Source: Avena insularis (lineage: Eukaryota; Streptophyta; Magnoliopsida; Poales; Poaceae). From it: 64,000 bases of DNA. The translations under genes were made by a program, and so were the position numbers. Within the stretch, counting starts at the first letter, position 1. Each line of letters begins with the position of its first letter. This document shows positions 54,125 to 64,000 of this stretch, in pieces. The stretch covers positions 351,372,010 through 351,436,009 of the forward strand of contig CM042694.1 of assembly GCA_023614405.1 (NCBI GenBank), given 5' to 3'. The notes beneath the pieces are model-generated. The model saw nothing but the letters and a program-made list of their open reading frames with translations. It was not told the DNA's origin and ran no database searches.

Positions 54125-54976
54125 CATCCCGCCTTCGTGGTCTCACCAAATGGTCGTTGTCTGTCTAGCAAATATTTTTGGTAGCTATGTATACTAGGGA
54201 AAAACAAAACGCGAGAGTAGGACTGCTTCCACTTTTCTTCTTACCCACCCACCCACCCTTTTCTGGTAAGGAAGTGTAACGTTTTCAATCCTCTTCTCAA
54301 CATTCAAACTAGGATTCACGTGTTCTGGGTTTCCGTAGTACCATAGGTTGTGTGTGTGTGTGTGTAATTCCTTGTCTATCTGTTGCATCCAAGTTGTTAT
54401 CGCTATCTGCCTTTTGGTTATCAACTGTTGGTACATTCCATACCGACAGGCTTTTGTAAACCGACGCGATCTATCCGATTCGTTGTATACCGCCGCGATC
54501 TGTCTTACTCTTTGTTATCCGACGTCATCTTGTTTGGGGTGTTCGTTTCCGTAGTTGCTAATCTTTAGGTTCATCGTGAAAAGAAGGTGTTGGGATATGT
54601 GTTTTACTTATTCATGTGCGGAGTAATGATTTGAGTGCGGGATGGAGTCGCGACCATACCACTACTCTTATCATTCGCTCTTGTATATCGAATTGGTAGT
54701 GTCACTAATCTTGATTCGTTAAGGGATTTTGCGCATCTATTGGTATTTTAATGCCGAAATTTGTGGAAAATTTTTCTTTGATATATTTGTGTACCACACT
54801 CCTTTTCAAATGTGCGATATGCTTAATATCTTCTAGGTGCTTTGAACTTCGTTGATATTTTAATATCATCTTAGTAAATTGTATCCTTTAATCTTGAGTA
54901 ATTCCATCTTGGTACTATTTTGGATTATTATTATTCTCCATCATAGTACTGACTTGTGTTTTATATCAACCACAGG
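54125..54976 (+). other. Family Z leader before gag
   Basis: About 850 bases, non-coding. A (GT)n microsatellite at about 54347-54365 and repeats of a CGACGCGATCT-like phrase (54461, 54494) are the only features seen. Confidence 0.7.
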
Positions 54977-55980
54977 ATGGCACCACCACGCCGTTCTGAG
55001 GAGGACATACAACCTGAACTGGGGGCAGCGTTGTCAAGCATCGCCAATGCCTTGGCAGCAATGCAGCAGAACCAGCAGCGTTTTGAAGAGAGTATCAGGA
55101 GGAATGAGTTTGCTCCGCTACCTCCACCTCCCAAGCGAGGAGACATCAAAATATTCCTGAAGTTCAACCCACGCCAGTTTGATGTTTCTGATCAACCACT
55201 TGATGCTGATGATTGGTTGCGTGAGATGTCAAGGCTACTGATGACTGCTGATGTTCCTGAGCAAGAATGGGTAAAGTGTGCTACTCACCTCCTGAAGGGA
55301 GATGCAGCTCTCTGGTGGGAGAATTACACAAGGCAACCGACCGGTTTTCAGCCTACTTGGGGACAGTTCACCGGAGCTTTCAAAGAGCAAGATTCGGAAA
55401 TTGTCATGGAGAGGATGAAGGAAGTGTTTCTCAACCTCAAGGGGGCAATGATAATGTCAACACCTACATCAGAACTTCATGGACCTTTCGTTATGGTGGC
55501 GATGAGATCTCCGATGACAAGAAGAAGCAAAGAGGTTCAGCAAGGGCTCAATGCATCGATTAAATATGCAATCACACATGCAAGGTCGGCGTTTTTACGG
55601 AACTTCAGCATACAGCTCTGCAGGAAGAGGCAAGTAGGCAAGTGTTTGAGGAGTCAAAGAAACACAACCGTGATGCAGCAAGCTCTTCAGCTATGTCAGC
55701 TCCTTCTAAGCATCGTGTCTGGGTTCCTAACACCCCACCGTCGCTCCCGGCTCCACCAAGACCTTCAAGCTTCGCGGCAAGGCCACCAAACTTCCTCACT
55801 GCTGCTCCTAGGGGCTACAACCACCACTACCTTGGAGCGCCTGGCGGAGTCCCTGGCTAAGTTGCTCCACGTCCACCTGGTGCTTGTTACACGTGTGGAA
55901 ACTCTGGGCATCAAAGCTGGAACTGTCCGATGAAGAACAAGGCTTTTCCTCCACCACCTCCAAGATCTGCGGCAAGATAA
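54977..55980 (+). pseudogene. Family Z gag, frameshifted
   Basis: The true start is the ATG at 54977 (MAPPRRSEEDIQPELGAALS); an upstream ATG at 54956 only adds leader codons. The capsid part has DADDWLREMSRLLMTADVPE and KGDAALWWENYTR. A frameshift occurs near 55390, then the frame changes again near 55445 and 55565. A CX2CX4HX4C zinc knuckle (CYTCGNSGHQSWNC) is readable at about 55888-55929, downstream of a TAA at 55858-55860, and another TAA at 55978-55980 ends the segment. The product would be the nucleocapsid and capsid precursor. Confidence 0.82.
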
Positions 55981-55983
55981 CCT

Positions 55984-56490
55984 ATGGTTCGTGCACCACC
56001 ACCTCGGGCTCTCAACATCAACACCAAACCCGGGTCTACTGTTGCTCATGCCAACTGTGTCAACGCCGGTCAAGCTGAGCATGCACTTGGAGTTGTGATG
56101 GGTATGCTTCCCGTTAACTCAGTCCCTGCACGAGTTTTGTTTGATTCTGGTGCTTCGCATTCTTTTGTTTCGCATAAGTTTGCGCAAGAGCATGATCTGG
56201 ATAAGGTTCCTTTATCACATCGTCTGGTGGTACAATCTCCTGGTTCAAACATGAGGGCTGCTCATATCAGCCATGGCAATCAAATTGAGATTGGTGGCTC
56301 TTCATTCTCGGCTTCCTTAATCATTCTGGGCAATTCTGACATTGATGTCATCTTGGGCATGGATTGGTTGACAGCAAATGCAGCTGTGATTGATTGTGCT
56401 GAACGCCGTTTCTCTCAAGATTCTCAAGGCCATATAGTCTATTCTCCAAGTCTCGACTGCTATCCAGTTTTTTCTTTGGCGGCTCAATGA
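55984..56490 (+). CDS. Family Z aspartic protease segment
   Basis: An open frame of 168 codons. [17 protein letters not shown] carries the active-site Asp-Ser-Gly and [10 protein letters not shown] is the C-terminal conserved motif of Gypsy retropepsins. The first residues ([13 protein letters not shown]) are still linker. It ends in TGA at 56488-56490 after SLAAQ, because of a frameshift before RT. Confidence 0.82.
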   Translation: MVRAPPPRALNINTKPGSTVAHANCVNAGQAEHALGVVMGMLPVNSVPARVLFDSGASHSFVSHKFAQEHDLDKVPLSHRLVVQSPGSNMRAAHISHGNQIEIGGSSFSASLIILGNSDIDVILGMDWLTANAAVIDCAERRFSQDSQGHIVYSPSLDCYPVFSLAAQ

Positions 56491-56497
56491 TGATGCT

Positions 56498-57931
56498 ATG
56501 GAAGCTATTCAGAGTGTTCCGTGGTCTGTGAGTTCCCGATGTCTTTCCCAAGAGTTGCTGTGTATGCCTCCGGATCGTGAGGTTGAGTTTGTAATTGAGC
56601 TTGAACCTGGTACCGCTCCTATCTCCAAGCGGCCTTATAAAATGGGTCCTGCTGAGTTGGCTGAACTCAAACGTCAGCTTGATGAACAAGAGAAGTTGGG
56701 TTTCATTCAGCATGGTACTTCTTCTTGGGGTAGCCCAACCCTCTTTGTGAAGAAGCGAGACCAGACTGATAGACTTTGTGTTGACTATCGGGCTCTCAAT
56801 GCTAAAACCATCAAGAATAAATATCCCCTTCTGCGGATTAATGATCTCTTCGATCAGCTAGCTGGAGCTGTGGTATTCTCTAAGCTCGACTTGAGAAGTG
56901 CTTATCACCAAATCAAGATTTGCAAGGAAGATGTTCCTAAAACAGCTTTCACCACCCGCTATGGCCTGTATGAGTACACGGTCATGTCTTTCGGTCTCAC
57001 CAACGCACCTGCCACCTTCTCGAGGCTCATGAACTCGGTTTTCATGGAGTATCTTGACAAGTTCGTTGTGGTCTATCTGGATGACATCCTAGTCTACTCT
57101 AAGTCGAAGGAAGAACATGAAGAACACCTTCGGTGTGTCCTAAACAAGCTTCGTGAGAACCGCTTGTATGCAAAGTTCTCCAAGTGTGAGTTTTGGCTGC
57201 CTCAAGTAACCTATCTTGGTCACATCATCTCGGCCAAGGGCATTGCAGTCAATCCGGAGACTGTAAGGACAATTGTTGAATGGCTTCCTCCTGTAAATGT
57301 CAAAGAAGTGCGGAGTTTCCTTGGTTTGGCTAGTTATTGCCGTCGCTTCGTTCAAAACTTTTCGAAGATAGCGAAGCCTCTTACCGATCTCCTCAAGAAA
57401 GGCAAGAAATACCTTTGGACTCCTGCATGTCAAGCAAGCTTTGAGACACTCAAAGAGAAGCTCACTTCCACACTGCCTTTGGTTCCTCGGATACATCCAA
57501 GCCGCTCCAGATATTCGTGGACGCCTCTTTGCAAGGATTGGGTGCGGTCCTTATGCAAGAAAACAAGTTGTTGCTTATGCCTCTCTCGGCAGTTGAAGAC
57601 GCATGAGATCAACTATCCTACACATGACCTCGAGCTCGCAATAGCTTGTCTTTGCTTTGAAAGTATGGAGGCACTACTTGCTTGGCAACCTGCTAGAAAT
57701 CTTTTCTGATCACAAGAGTCTGAAGTATATCTTCACTCAGCCTGATCTCAACCTTCGGCAGAGGAGATGGATTGAAGCAATCAATGATTTTGATTTGACA
57801 ATCAACTACACTCCAGGCAAAGCTAATGTCATGGCCGATGCTCTCAGCCGTAAAGCTTATGTCAACAACCTCATGATGGAAGAACAACAGCCTCTCTGTG
57901 CGAGGAATTCTGTCAGCTCAACCTTGAAATT
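56498..57931 (+). pseudogene. Family Z reverse transcriptase and RNase H
   Basis: RT is open from about 56560 to 57480. Motifs: [60 protein letters not shown] and [20 protein letters not shown]. The intact catalytic box YLDD is at 57074-57085, and [20 protein letters not shown] marks the thumb. A pair of compensating frameshifts lies near 56520-56555. RNase H is broken by frameshifts at about 57480-57660, after which [20 protein letters not shown] and [14 protein letters not shown] are readable in another frame. The end joins integrase through a further frameshift near 57900-57940. Confidence 0.87.
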
Positions 57932-59413
57932 GTGGAACAAGGGTATCTTCTGAACCTTCTAGCAACTCCTCTCTTGGAAGAAAAGGTTCGCTCCTTTCAG
58001 CTCGGTGATCCATACACAAGAAAGATCATCTCCAGGATTCAGCTTCCGAAGTATGAGTCCTTCCACGTCGATGATCAAGGCACGCTTTTCTTTGAACACC
58101 GGATGTTTGTTCCGAACTACCCGGGTTTAAGAGAGCAAGTTCACAAGGAGGCGCATGATTCTGTTCTTTCTATCCACCCTGGCAGCACAAAGATGTACAT
58201 GGACTTGAAAACACAATATTGGTGGCCGGGTTTGAAACGATATTGTGCCAAGTATGTCTCGGAGTGTGATGTCTGCCGCAGAGTGAAGGCTGTCCATCAG
58301 AAACCTTCCGGTCTTCTACAGCCATTGAAACCCCCGGAATGGAAATGGGAGAAAGTAGAGATGGACTTCATCACTGGTTTCCCAAGGTTGCAGAAGGGCA
58401 ACAATGCAATCTTTGTTGTCATTGACAGGCTTTCTAAAGTGGCTCACTTCTTCCCCGTCAAGGAAACAATTTCTGCAATTCAGTTGGCTGGGCTCTATAT
58501 CAACAGAATTGTCTCTCTGTATGGGGTTCCGCTTGATATCAGTTCAGACCGTGGAAGCATCTTCACTTCCAAGTTCTGGGAAAGTTTCCAAAATGCTTTG
58601 GGAACAAAGTTGAACTTCAGCACAGCTTACCACCCTCAGTCGCAAGGACAAGTTGAAAGGATCAATCAGATTCTGGAGGATATGCTTCGTGCTTGCATCA
58701 TCTCTTTTGGCATGAAGTGGGAAGAATGTCTTCCTTATGCTGAATTCTCTTACAACAACAGCTTCCAGAAAAGTCTAAAGATGGCACCATTTGAGGCTCT
58801 CTATGGTCGCAAATGCAGAACTCCGATTGGTTGGTCGGGTGCAGGTGAAAGGATCTTGTTTGGCCCTGACATTGTGACTCAAGCGGAGGACAAGGTTCAC
58901 ATCATTCTTGAAAATCTGAGGATTGCTCAAAGTCGCCAGAAGAGCAATTATGACAGGAAGCACACGGACATGGAGTATGTCCCTGGTGATCTCGTTTACC
59001 TTCGTGTCACTCCCATGAGAGGCACGCACCGCTTTGGTATCAAAGGGAAGCTGGCTCCTAGATACATCGGTCCCTTCAAAATTCGTGGAAGAAGAGGAGA
59101 AGTTGCTTATGCTCTTGAGCTCCCGGAAAAACTCAAAGTCCATGATGTTTTCCACATCTCTCAGCTCAAGAAGTGCTTCAAGGATCCCGGCAGGACCGTG
59201 GACCATGAGCTTATCAATCTCCAAGAAGACCTGTCTTATCAAGAACACCCCACAAAAATCCTTGAGATCGCAGAAAGAAGGACTCGCAACAAGTCCATCA
59301 AGTTCTGCAAGGTGCAGTGGTCGCACCATTCTGTTGATGAAGCCACTTGGGAACGTGAAGATGAGCTCCGTGCCAAGTATCCTACCCTGTTTGAGTCTTC
59401 TTCTTCTTCCTAG
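57932..59413 (+). CDS. Family Z integrase with chromodomain
   Basis: A 493-codon open frame, the best-preserved gene in the window. Zinc-binding region: HKEAH (about 71-75) and C112/C115 (ECDVCRR). Catalytic core: D145 (MDFITGF), D206 (SDRGSIF) and E242 (QVERINQ), with 35 residues between the last two. A GPF/Y module reads [20 protein letters not shown] at about 365-385. Residues about 430-490 match a chromodomain: [34 protein letters not shown], ending LFESSSSS. Chromodomains are thought to direct integration into heterochromatin. The annotated start lies within the integrase N-terminus; the real polyprotein is continuous with RNase H upstream. Confidence 0.9.
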   Translation: MEQGYLLNLLATPLLEEKVRSFQLGDPYTRKIISRIQLPKYESFHVDDQGTLFFEHRMFVPNYPGLREQVHKEAHDSVLSIHPGSTKMYMDLKTQYWWPGLKRYCAKYVSECDVCRRVKAVHQKPSGLLQPLKPPEWKWEKVEMDFITGFPRLQKGNNAIFVVIDRLSKVAHFFPVKETISAIQLAGLYINRIVSLYGVPLDISSDRGSIFTSKFWESFQNALGTKLNFSTAYHPQSQGQVERINQILEDMLRACIISFGMKWEECLPYAEFSYNNSFQKSLKMAPFEALYGRKCRTPIGWSGAGERILFGPDIVTQAEDKVHIILENLRIAQSRQKSNYDRKHTDMEYVPGDLVYLRVTPMRGTHRFGIKGKLAPRYIGPFKIRGRRGEVAYALELPEKLKVHDVFHISQLKKCFKDPGRTVDHELINLQEDLSYQEHPTKILEIAERRTRNKSIKFCKVQWSHHSVDEATWEREDELRAKYPTLFESSSSS

Positions 59414-59437
59414 AATCTCGGGGCGAGATTCCTGTTT

Positions 59438-59450
59438 AGTGGGGGAGAGT
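59438..59450 (+). other. Family Z polypurine tract
   Basis: AGTGGGGGAGAGT directly precedes the TG of the 3' LTR. Confidence 0.88.
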
Positions 59451-62400
59451 TGTAGCATCCCAATTGTCTAACAATTGTAATGCTACTTGGTCTAGTAATA
59501 TAATGGCTACTTCAAATATATAATTGTTGCATCATAATTATATCATGCTCATGTCATCATGCCACCTTGCATTTGAGCATCATATAAAACCCCTTTTTGT
59601 TTGGTTCTTATCTCATATGCATTGTTAATTGTATTTGCCTCTTGATATTGTATTTGGGTCTTGATATATTGTTTAATGCCCAAGTTGAGTTGGGGGCATA
59701 TCTCTTATTAACTCCACCACCTTTCTTTCACCACCTTATAATTCCACCATCCAACCAAATATGAGCTTTGCACTTTATTTGGGTTTTACCTCTAGCTCAT
59801 GTGGGTTGGGATGGATCCAATTCTACTTCCCACATGCTCTCATCTTAGCATCATGTTGTTTCCACATCATTGATATATGAGAGCCACATGGCCACCTTTG
59901 CATGCCTTGTGAGTGGAACCCTTTTTCCTAGCTTCCATATGGATTATCATGGATTTATGCTCATGTTGGGGTATTATTGGGACTACTAAACATCTAGTGG
60001 AATAAACACACTAGCAAGTACCAATTATAATCAAATATGATCATCTCCATCTATTCCACTTGGGACTTTCCTTTAAATTCTTGCTTGGCTTTATTCCACT
60101 TGTGGGAATGCCTAAGATTAATGCCATGTGATATTATTGTCTCACAAAAATAAACATGGCATTAAATATTTATGCATGAGCCATGCAAGTACCACCCATT
60201 CTAGTTTTTGGTTTTTTTCTTGAATTCTTGAGTGGTTCATCTCTCACCTCTCTCTCTTTTCTTCACCCCCTCTCCTTTTCTCCACCATCCATGCATGATC
60301 ATGTGGTTCCTATCTAACCCTAACCCTCACATCCCCCTCTCACCTAAACCCTAAGTCTACCTCTCTCTCTCTCCTCTCTCTCTAAACCTCTCTCCTTATC
60401 CCTTCTAAGCTAAACCCTAGTTCCTCCCTAATCCCCCCTCTCCCGGCCTCTCTCCCCACATGGTCACCCTGTCCCCACCTAGCTGGCCCCACCATGCCAC
60501 CTAGCTACCCCACCCAAACAAGCCCTAGCCCGAGCCATACCCCCTCTCTACTCCTACCCTAGCTCTAACCCGAGGCGACTCCTCCTCTCCCTCTCTCTCT
60601 CCTGCCTCAGGCCCCTAGCCCGAGCCTGCCCCTGCCTCCTGGCCTCGTCCTCTGGTCCCACCTGGAAGCCCCATGCACCTGTCCTGGCCGACCCAAGCAC
60701 GTGAGGAGGGGAGGAGAGAAAGGTGGCACCGAGGCCACCTTTTCCCATCTACCCCATCTCCCCACGGCACCCCCTCTCCCCCCTCTGCTTTACCACCACC
60801 TCACGGTCCTCCTGCATCTCCAGATTTGGCCGAGGCGCCTGCCCTCCCCCTCTTCTCCACCGCCTTCGTCTACCCCATCGCCGGCCAAACCCTCGGCCTC
60901 CTCCCATCCCCCTCTTCCAGCCGGTGGCGTGGCGATCGTTGGTGTCGAGGAAGGCCGTGGAGCTCCCCACGCCGCCTGCACGGAGCCGAGCAGAGGAGCA
61001 CCAGAAGGCTTGGTACCAGCGCCGTCAAGCGAAACCCTAGCCTCCGGTCCGTCTGCTCGCGACGCCGCTTCCTTCGCGCCCAGCTGATCCGACCACGCCA
61101 ACCAACTCTCGGTGAGCTACCCAACCCCAGACATCCTCGCTGTCGCAGCCTTGCCCTGGTCGCGGACAATTGACGAACGGCCTTCTGGCGCCAAGGCGCG
61201 AATGTTTCTCCTCGCCATTGCGCCAGAAGCCCCATCTAGTCCTCGTCCACCTCCTGCATCAACCCCACCTAGCCCGATGTCGCCGCTCACACAAGACGCC
61301 AGATCCCGGATCGAATCCCTCGCGTCAGCGCAAGGCGAGCACCGATCTGTCCTTCGTCATGGAGAAGAGGAACAGTACGGCCGCACTTTTTGCCGATAAC
61401 CCCCTGCTGCTTTGCGTGTGCAACCCGCGGTCCAGCCTGGCCCATCTGTCTGTCTCGGTGAGGTTTTGCAGAAAAGCCCTCTGTTTTCTCTGGCCGTAAC
61501 CCGCGCTCCAGCTCGGCCCGCCTGGCAGCCCCCGCGCGACCGTTCGCTGACACGCGGGTCCGTGTGTGCCGTGGCCCCACATGTCATTCGCTTGAGCTAG
61601 ATTAGGCCGCGGTGTAAAATGTTTTCTGTGCGCTGTGGAGTCCCAGTCAGCACTGGCCCCACCCGTCAGTGGCTGGGGTTAGCTGTTCCTGAGTACAAAA
61701 AGACTTTCTGTATATCTGTTTTAATTCAAATCTTTTTCAAATCATTTCAAATTCAAATTTATGTCTGTTTTTAAATAACTTTTAAAATATAAATCCAAAT
61801 AATACAAATAATATATGTTTTCAAATCAGAAAAATGTGAGGATTTCAAATATGCCATTCAAAATTTATTTTGAACATTTAAAATTCCAAGTTGGTTAAAA
61901 TTATATTAAAATGCCCTTCCACCTTAATTAATTAATAACTTTTGTTTTATAACTCCAAATTTAACAAATGATATGTCTAAAATGATTAGCTCGACGAGAC
62001 CTTTCTGTTTATGCAATCTTTTATCTGTTTTGCAGCATGCATCATATAAATATAATGTGTACAGCAACTGATATGAGTATAAAATGTGATTAAAACTCAA
62101 CAAAATGATTTATTCTTGTATGCCACACCTCACCCATGCCATGCTACTTTATTGCCATGCAAATTGTGCATCATTCATCATGGCATGATTGTTTGCTTGA
62201 CGCATTTTATTCATATGCTTGCGCACTTTATTTATGTTGGCCCTTGTTTGTTTGGTTCTTCTCCGAATAGACGCTGAGCAGGGGATATATCAAGAGACCT
62301 GTGAGCACTACCTGATCCGTCTCTCGCTTCAACTGAGCTGCCAGACAAGCACTACCACATGCTTGCATACATATAGTACCTATTGCCTCTTTCTTATTCT

Positions 62401-64000
62401 TGCATCATTGAGTCGCGATTTCATTATACTAAATCCCAAGTATTGCATAGCCTTTACTTTTAAACCCCACCGAAGCTTGTTCCTCCATCCCATGAGCCAT
62501 TACTACAGGAGTTGTTTGAGCCATGCGAGTCGTAGAACAGCATGTGTAGGGTATGTGAGTGTCGATGGATAACGTGGTACCTAAACAACTTAACTGAGTA
62601 GTAATGGGATAACTAATGAAAGTGGCACCGGTGAGCCATATTTGCTATTTGGTTTTTAGGCTCACTTGTGTCCTGTGAGGACCCCGAGTACTTGATTCCT
62701 GTTCCTTGAATATTCGCTATCCACATCCGGAGGCTTATGAACCCCGAGCGTAGCTTGATTCATTCTTATTTCTTGCGGCCACAAACTAGTTTGAGGTTTT
62801 ATTTACTATCCTGTACTTATGCCATGCTTTATCGCTTTAATTTAAATTGTGAGGTAATGCACACTGCATTTAGGGCCGGACCTGCTGCTGTATTGACAAG
62901 CCCACCACACTTTCGGTTCCCAAATGCTTACCGCTCCACAAACCTTGAGGCCGCCTCGAGTCAGCTAACTTCGCTATGGTAGCTCAATGGGTGGCCTCGA
63001 AATATTTCAATCTGTGATCGCTTTGTCATGACCGCCTCGTTGGGTTTTGATTTGGTTTTTCCGAGGTTGATCGAGTGTGTGTTGCTATTTGTGCACCCCA
63101 GGATAAAACTTTCAAAGCCGTGTCCGCGGTTATGGACGACTTGGAGCACAGTTTCTCGATCATAGACAAGCATACCTAAAGTACCGCTTTTAATTTGACT
63201 AGACTAGGTACCTGACTAGTAAATAGTGCAACACTCACGGAATGGATAATAAAACTGCCAACGGATGGGGGTTGTTCGTTCGCTTCCTCGTCGGTAAGCG
63301 AGGAGGAGGATGGATCTGTGGATATTACCATTATAACTGTTATAACCGTTGTTATTAATTCACGGACATCCGTCTATCTCTGGTTAGGCGGATGGTTAGC
63401 GAGTATCTATAGAATTGCTAGGGTTTAGCTTTTGCTGCAATTGCGTCACCCTGTGTTGTGTCCCTTTAGAGGCATAAGGTCTTGCTGAGTACCCTAGGGT
63501 CTCACACGATAAATTATTGGTTCAGATGAGCGGTACATACGCAAGATGGATCTGGGTGGAAGAGACGACGATGTGGGCAGCGATCATTCGTGTAGAGATT
63601 CCGGAACGGGATCCGTGAGATCTGCGTATGGATGTGTTTATTTATGGGGCATCTTATGCCGATTTGCTTATCCGCATCGGATCTTGTTTTCCGCTTCCGC
63701 TTGATACTCTGATGTTTGATGTATGAGGAGATATCCTAAACTACTATATCTATCTAGGATGTTTGGATCTTGTCGTATGGCGTTGCTATATTTTCCTTTC
63801 TTTTTAGATGGAATGGCTCTGATGTACTGTTGTATGGTGGCTTGCATACATACTCATTTGTGTATGTAGTTGATCCCTTCGCCGCCTGCCCGTTCTTGTC
63901 CCGATGTTTGGAAATGGTTAGGACGGCTAAAAGGTCTACCTGTGAGTGGCATTTGGGCCCCACCGTACTATTTTAACCATTTCCGCTCATCCAGGCTTGT
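59451..64000 (+). repeat. Family Z 3' LTR, truncated by the window edge
   Basis: Aligns with 49475-54078; about 32 terminal bases lie outside. The first 1.1 kb shows no difference by eye (constant offset of 9976), while about 60549-61690 and 62850-63620 carry dense substitutions and indels of a few bases. Confidence 0.95.

Larger units (their letters stand above)
49475..64000 (+). mobile_element. Family Z: chromovirus-type Gypsy element with 4.6-kb LTRs
   Basis: 5' LTR 49475-54110, initiator-Met primer-binding site 54113-54124, gag, protease, RT-RNase H, integrase with C-terminal chromodomain, polypurine tract and 3' LTR from 59451 to beyond the window. Domain order and the chromodomain place it among the plant chromoviruses (Tekay/Del-like by LTR length and gag style, inferred). 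The 3' target duplication is outside the window; the 5' flank is TTAGG. Frameshifts in gag, near the PR-RT border and in RNase H make it inactive. Confidence 0.92.

Overview
The window is intergenic DNA from a large grass genome, most likely Triticeae (wheat, barley, rye or Aegilops). The support is the dense stacking of Gypsy LTR retrotransposons, Stowaway and Tourist-type MITEs with intact target-site duplications, Helitron-type termini, and the absence of any intact host gene. Species cannot be fixed from the sequence alone. Retroelement families are given here as X, Y and Z because I cannot assign database names without a search.

Layout. (1) 1-13352: AT-rich mosaic of short non-coding repeats in both orientations, with Helitron-like ends, one complete 378-bp Helitron, two Tourist-like MITEs, two full Stowaway MITEs, a 1.1-kb direct duplication and one decayed intron-containing gene fragment. 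(2) 13353-48625: a three-level nest. The outer element is a minus-strand Tat-lineage Gypsy element (family X, 490-bp LTRs, perfect TSD CATAG). Into its 3' untranslated region went an Athila-like Gypsy element on the plus strand (family Y, 14684-37023, LTRs of about 1.4 kb, perfect TSD TGGAG). Into Y's gag went a second family X copy on the minus strand (17815-30394, 488-bp LTRs, TSD AGTTG/AGCTG). X therefore sits inside Y inside X. LTR differences counted by eye (about 6% outer, about 4% inner) agree with that order. (3) 48626-49474: the other side of the same AT-rich repeat land, with three tandem copies of a 117-bp unit that carries a Helitron-like 3' end. (4) 49475-64000: a plus-strand chromovirus-type Gypsy element (family Z) with unusually long LTRs (4.6 kb); its 3' LTR runs out of the window about 32 bases before its end.

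How the parts work. X encodes gag, protease, reverse transcriptase, a first RNase H, a second archaeal-type RNase H and integrase on the minus strand. On the opposite strand, between integrase and the polypurine tract, it carries a six-exon gene related to the plant 'putative gypsy type transposon' family, plus a second smaller reading region. Both X copies are dead, but they share two in-frame amber codons at protein-domain borders and have different lesions in the reverse transcriptase active site. Y keeps gag, a protease and an Athila ORF-1-like gene but has no reverse transcriptase, RNase H or integrase, so it must have moved with enzymes from another element. Z has gag, protease, RT, RNase H, integrase and a chromodomain, broken by several frameshifts.

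The most interesting signals are the intron-bearing antisense gene of X kept in both copies, the two conserved UAG codons, the X gag frame that opens inside the LTR and reads through the primer-binding site, the duplicated polypurine tract of Y, the sharply patchy divergence between the two Z LTRs, and several insertions whose empty sites can be read from sibling repeats in the same window.
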